A stretch of DNA of 5,752 nucleotides from Desulfobacterales bacterium (lineage in GTDB: Bacteria; Desulfobacterota; Desulfobacteria; Desulfobacterales; JAFDCJ01). The stretch lies in contig JAOZPY010000196.1 in the NCBI GenBank assembly GCA_029932495.1, positions 1 to 5,752 of the forward strand, written 5' to 3'. Shown in pieces: positions 3,846 to 5,752 of the stretch. Both the position numbers and the translations under genes were made by a program. The notes under the pieces were generated by a model. It was not told the origin of the DNA. It searched no databases and saw nothing but the letters and a program-made list of their open reading frames with translations. How positions within the stretch are numbered: position 1 is the first letter of the stretch; each line of letters opens with the position of its first letter.

Positions 3846-5752
3846 ATGGACCCGAAACAGATGAATATAAGCAAACGCCGCCATTTCACCCTTCCAATAA
3901 ATCGACTGTTTTTTGTGATGATCCTGCCGGCGGCCATGGTTTTTTTCAGCTGTGTTCAAAAAGGTGAAAATTATAAACCTCCGTCGATCAAAGCATCTGA
4001 AGGCGGCCTGTCCGCGGCGGCAAAATTTCGTGCGGTGGCCGTTGCCGATTTGGACAACGATGGCAAACTGGACGTGGTGGGCGGCGCTTCATCTCCAGGG
4101 GTCGTGACCGTCAGTTATGGAGATGGCCGCGGCGGGATATCCGCACCGCGTTATTTGCCGGTTCAGGGAGATGTACCATCGGTGGCGGTGGCCGATATCA
4201 ACGAGGATGGCATGCCGGACATCATCTGCGCCGTGCAGCGTCAGTCCACAGGAATCAAGGTGTGGTTGAACCAATCCGACCGGCGCTGGAAAGCCGCCAG
4301 GGGGCCCATTGAGATTAATCGCTACCAGGCGGTCCGCACGGCCGATGTCAATGGTGACGGGCACATGGACATTATCGCCGCTAACGCGACATCGGCCACC
4401 CAGGGCGGCATCCAGGTCTGGCTGGGCGACGGCCGGGGCGGCTGGCCGGTGGAGTCCGGTCCCACGGTCACCGGTATCTACATGGATGTCATGGCGGTGG
4501 ATCTCAACGGCGACGGCAACCTGGATCTTGTCGGGGCGGGCTGGGGCACCTATGGCGCCTTGCGGATTTGGCTGGGCGACGGCGCTGGTAATTGGTCCTC
4601 CGCTCGGCCCCTTGAGAAGGGCAGCTTTTACGGTCTGAGCACCGGGGATCTGAATGGGGATGGCAACCTGGATATTTTTGTCGGATCCCATCGCCGGGGA
4701 GCTCGCCTGTTTCAGGGCGATGGCCGGGGAAACTTTATCAGTGTTCGCAGTCCGGAGGCCTTTCTGAAACGCCGCCGCCAGGTGGAGTCAAAGTCCCCCG
4801 CTGACAGCGCAAAAGCATCGCTGTCCAATAATCCTCAGAGCTACTGGGCAGTGCAGGTTCTTGACCTGAATGAAGACGGCCGGGCGGATGTCTTGGCCGG
4901 GTCTGTGATCGGGGAAGGGATTAAGGCCTGGCTCAGTCAGGGCCATTCCGGCTGGCAGCCCCTCAAGGGCCTGTTCCCATCTGTCGGGACCTATTACGAA
5001 ATCGCCCTGGCCGATCTGGATGGTGACGGGCGAACGGATATTTGTGCCGCCAGTTTTGGAGAGGGGATCAAGATCTGGACTGGAAAAGACGATAAGCTCA
5101 AGATTGCCCGCCGGCGGCAGGTTGACCGTTTGGCATCGCAAGCAAACCCTGGTCCTGCGCCGGTACCCCGGGAAAATGACGTCTACCGCATGGTCAACGG
5201 GGTGGCCGAATATAAAATTGGTCCTGATGATATCCTGGAGATTACCCTGTGGGAAGGCACCACCCCCAAAAAAGAAGAAATTCTGGTACGTCCCGACGGA
5301 AAGATATCCTTTGGATTTGTGCAGGATCTGCCGGTTCAAGGGCTTACGTCTTCCGAACTGGATCAGTTGCTGACAACCAATTTCAGGGAATATGTAAGAA
5401 ACCCGCGCATTGACGTGGTGGTTAAAAAGTATGGCAGCAAGTTTGTCCGCCTGGTGGGGGCGGTGGCCTATCACGGGCCCGGCAGCGGGCCCGGCAGTTA
5501 CAACCTGCGCGGTAAAACCACTGTGCTGGATGTGCTCACCCGGGCCGGGGGCCCAACCCAGGACGCCAATTTGAGAAATGTGAGGATCCGGCATAAAAAC
5601 GGCCAGTCTGTCACCTTGAATCTTTACAAAACCATTTTACAGGGAGACCTGGGCCAGAATCTCGTTCTTGACGCCGGCGATCTCGTATTTTTGCCCACGC
5701 TCAATGAGAGCGGCAACCGTGTTTACGTGTTCGGCGAAGTGGAAAAGCCCGT
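3846..5752 (+). CDS. Export lipoprotein fusing a seven-motif FG-GAP beta-propeller to a Wza-like Poly_export/SLBB module (3' end missing)
   Basis: The frame stays open for 635 codons to the window edge with no stop. It starts at ATG 3846, two bases after the ATPase stop. Residues 1-36 form a signal: a basic KRRH at 10-13, a hydrophobic stretch from about 21 to 34, and Cys36 in FFSC, a non-canonical but plausible lipobox. V37 and Q38 follow, so there is no Asp at +2 and outer-membrane sorting is expected. Residues 60-415 carry seven Dx(D/N)xDGxxD calcium-loop motifs of the FG-GAP/VCBS type. A linker rich in basic residues and proline (about 416-450) leads to a polysaccharide-export domain (about 455-545), opening with EYKIGPDDILEITLWEG and followed by VRPDGKISF and VRNPRIDVVV. 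An SLBB domain (about 546-620, including YNLRGKTTVLDVLTRAGG) comes next, and NRVYVFGEVEKPV begins a second SLBB repeat at the edge. OPX/Wza-family proteins form the ring that exports capsule or EPS across the outer membrane and normally go from lipidated Cys almost directly to the export domain, so the propeller is an extra module of about 370 residues. Frame phase was checked line by line across the junction and is continuous. Confidence 0.88.
   Translation, partial: MDPKQMNISKRRHFTLPINRLFFVMILPAAMVFFSCVQKGENYKPPSIKASEGGLSAAAKFRAVAVADLDNDGKLDVVGGASSPGVVTVSYGDGRGGISAPRYLPVQGDVPSVAVADINEDGMPDIICAVQRQSTGIKVWLNQSDRRWKAARGPIEINRYQAVRTADVNGDGHMDIIAANATSATQGGIQVWLGDGRGGWPVESGPTVTGIYMDVMAVDLNGDGNLDLVGAGWGTYGALRIWLGDGAGNWSSARPLEKGSFYGLSTGDLNGDGNLDIFVGSHRRGARLFQGDGRGNFISVRSPEAFLKRRRQVESKSPADSAKASLSNNPQSYWAVQVLDLNEDGRADVLAGSVIGEGIKAWLSQGHSGWQPLKGLFPSVGTYYEIALADLDGDGRTDICAASFGEGIKIWTGKDDKLKIARRRQVDRLASQANPGPAPVPRENDVYRMVNGVAEYKIGPDDILEITLWEGTTPKKEEILVRPDGKISFGFVQDLPVQGLTSSELDQLLTTNFREYVRNPRIDVVVKKYGSKFVRLVGAVAYHGPGSGPGSYNLRGKTTVLDVLTRAGGPTQDANLRNVRIRHKNGQSVTLNLYKTILQGDLGQNLVLDAGDLVFLPTLNESGNRVYVFGEVEKP
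4047..5039 (+). repeat. Seven FG-GAP/VCBS calcium-loop repeats inside the export lipoprotein
   Basis: The motifs are DLDNDGKLD (residues 68-76), DINEDGMPD (117-125), DVNGDGHMD (167-175), DLNGDGNLD (219-227 and 268-276), DLNEDGRAD (340-348) and DLDGDGRTD (390-398). Spacing is 49-52 residues except between the fifth and sixth (72), where an extra loop of mixed charge lies at about 306-331. Most units also carry a following 'G.(K/Q)(V/I)W(L)' strand with GDG.G. Seven motifs at blade-like spacing match the seven-bladed integrin-alpha-type propeller. In known members these loops bind calcium; here binding is inferred from the conserved acidic positions. Confidence 0.85.
5475..5498 (+). repeat. 12-base in-frame tandem duplication (GPGS-GPGS)
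   Basis: GGGCCCGGCAGC is followed directly by GGGCCCGGCAGT, differing only in the last base. It is in frame with the export lipoprotein and encodes GPGSGPGS. It sits between the first strand (RLVGAV) and YNLRGK of the SLBB domain, where relatives have a short 'V..PG.Y.L' turn. The near identity suggests a recent slippage duplication that lengthens a surface loop. Confidence 0.8.

Noticed and set aside
4089..4691. 200-residue open frame on the minus strand
   Set aside because: It is the antisense of the FG-GAP repeats. Its own apparent repeats mirror the calcium-loop codons, and the + strand frame has clear domains.
4788..5594. 268-residue open frame on the minus strand
   Set aside because: It lies entirely opposite the propeller end and the export domain, whose conserved motifs are on the + strand. 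Its translation resembles no family I recognise.

Overview
The window looks like the start of an exopolysaccharide (EPS) synthesis and export locus of a Gram-negative bacterium. The gene content suggests a deltaproteobacterial (Desulfobacterota-like) host: a polyisoprenyl-phosphate sugar-1-phosphate transferase, an HD-GYP-type protein, an ExeA-like secretion ATPase of the kind found in PEP-CTERM/exosortase EPS loci, and a Wza-type outer-membrane export lipoprotein. The taxonomic placement is an inference from gene style and moderate base composition, not from a marker gene. No exosortase gene or PEP-CTERM substrate lies inside the window.

Layout: the first 91 bases hold the last 29 codons of a gene that resembles a DegT/DnrJ/EryC1 sugar aminotransferase. 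A 369-base, AT-richer non-coding region follows (92-460). It contains a good sigma-54 (-24/-12) promoter candidate at 270-286, a perfect short palindrome upstream of it, and a possible hairpin in what would be a leader of about 165 bases. Four genes then run on the + strand: a WecA/TagO-like transferase (461-1846), a degenerate HD-GYP protein (1859-2926, 12-base gap), an ExeA/PEP-CTERM-locus AAA ATPase (3043-3843, 116-base gap with a nested inverted repeat), and a large export lipoprotein (3846 to beyond the window end, 2-base gap).

The genes fit one job. The transferase would load the first sugar phosphate onto the lipid carrier at the inner membrane. The HD-GYP-like protein would sense or relay cyclic-di-GMP, although it has lost most of its metal ligands and so is probably not an active phosphodiesterase. 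The ATPase would power or gate assembly of the envelope machinery, and the lipoprotein would form the outer-membrane exit.

The two most notable points are both readable directly. The export protein is a single continuous reading frame that joins a lipoprotein signal, seven FG-GAP/VCBS calcium-binding motifs (a predicted seven-bladed beta-propeller of about 370 residues) and a Wza-like polysaccharide-export plus SLBB module. The HD-GYP protein keeps the HD pair and the GYP signature but has lost the other key histidines.
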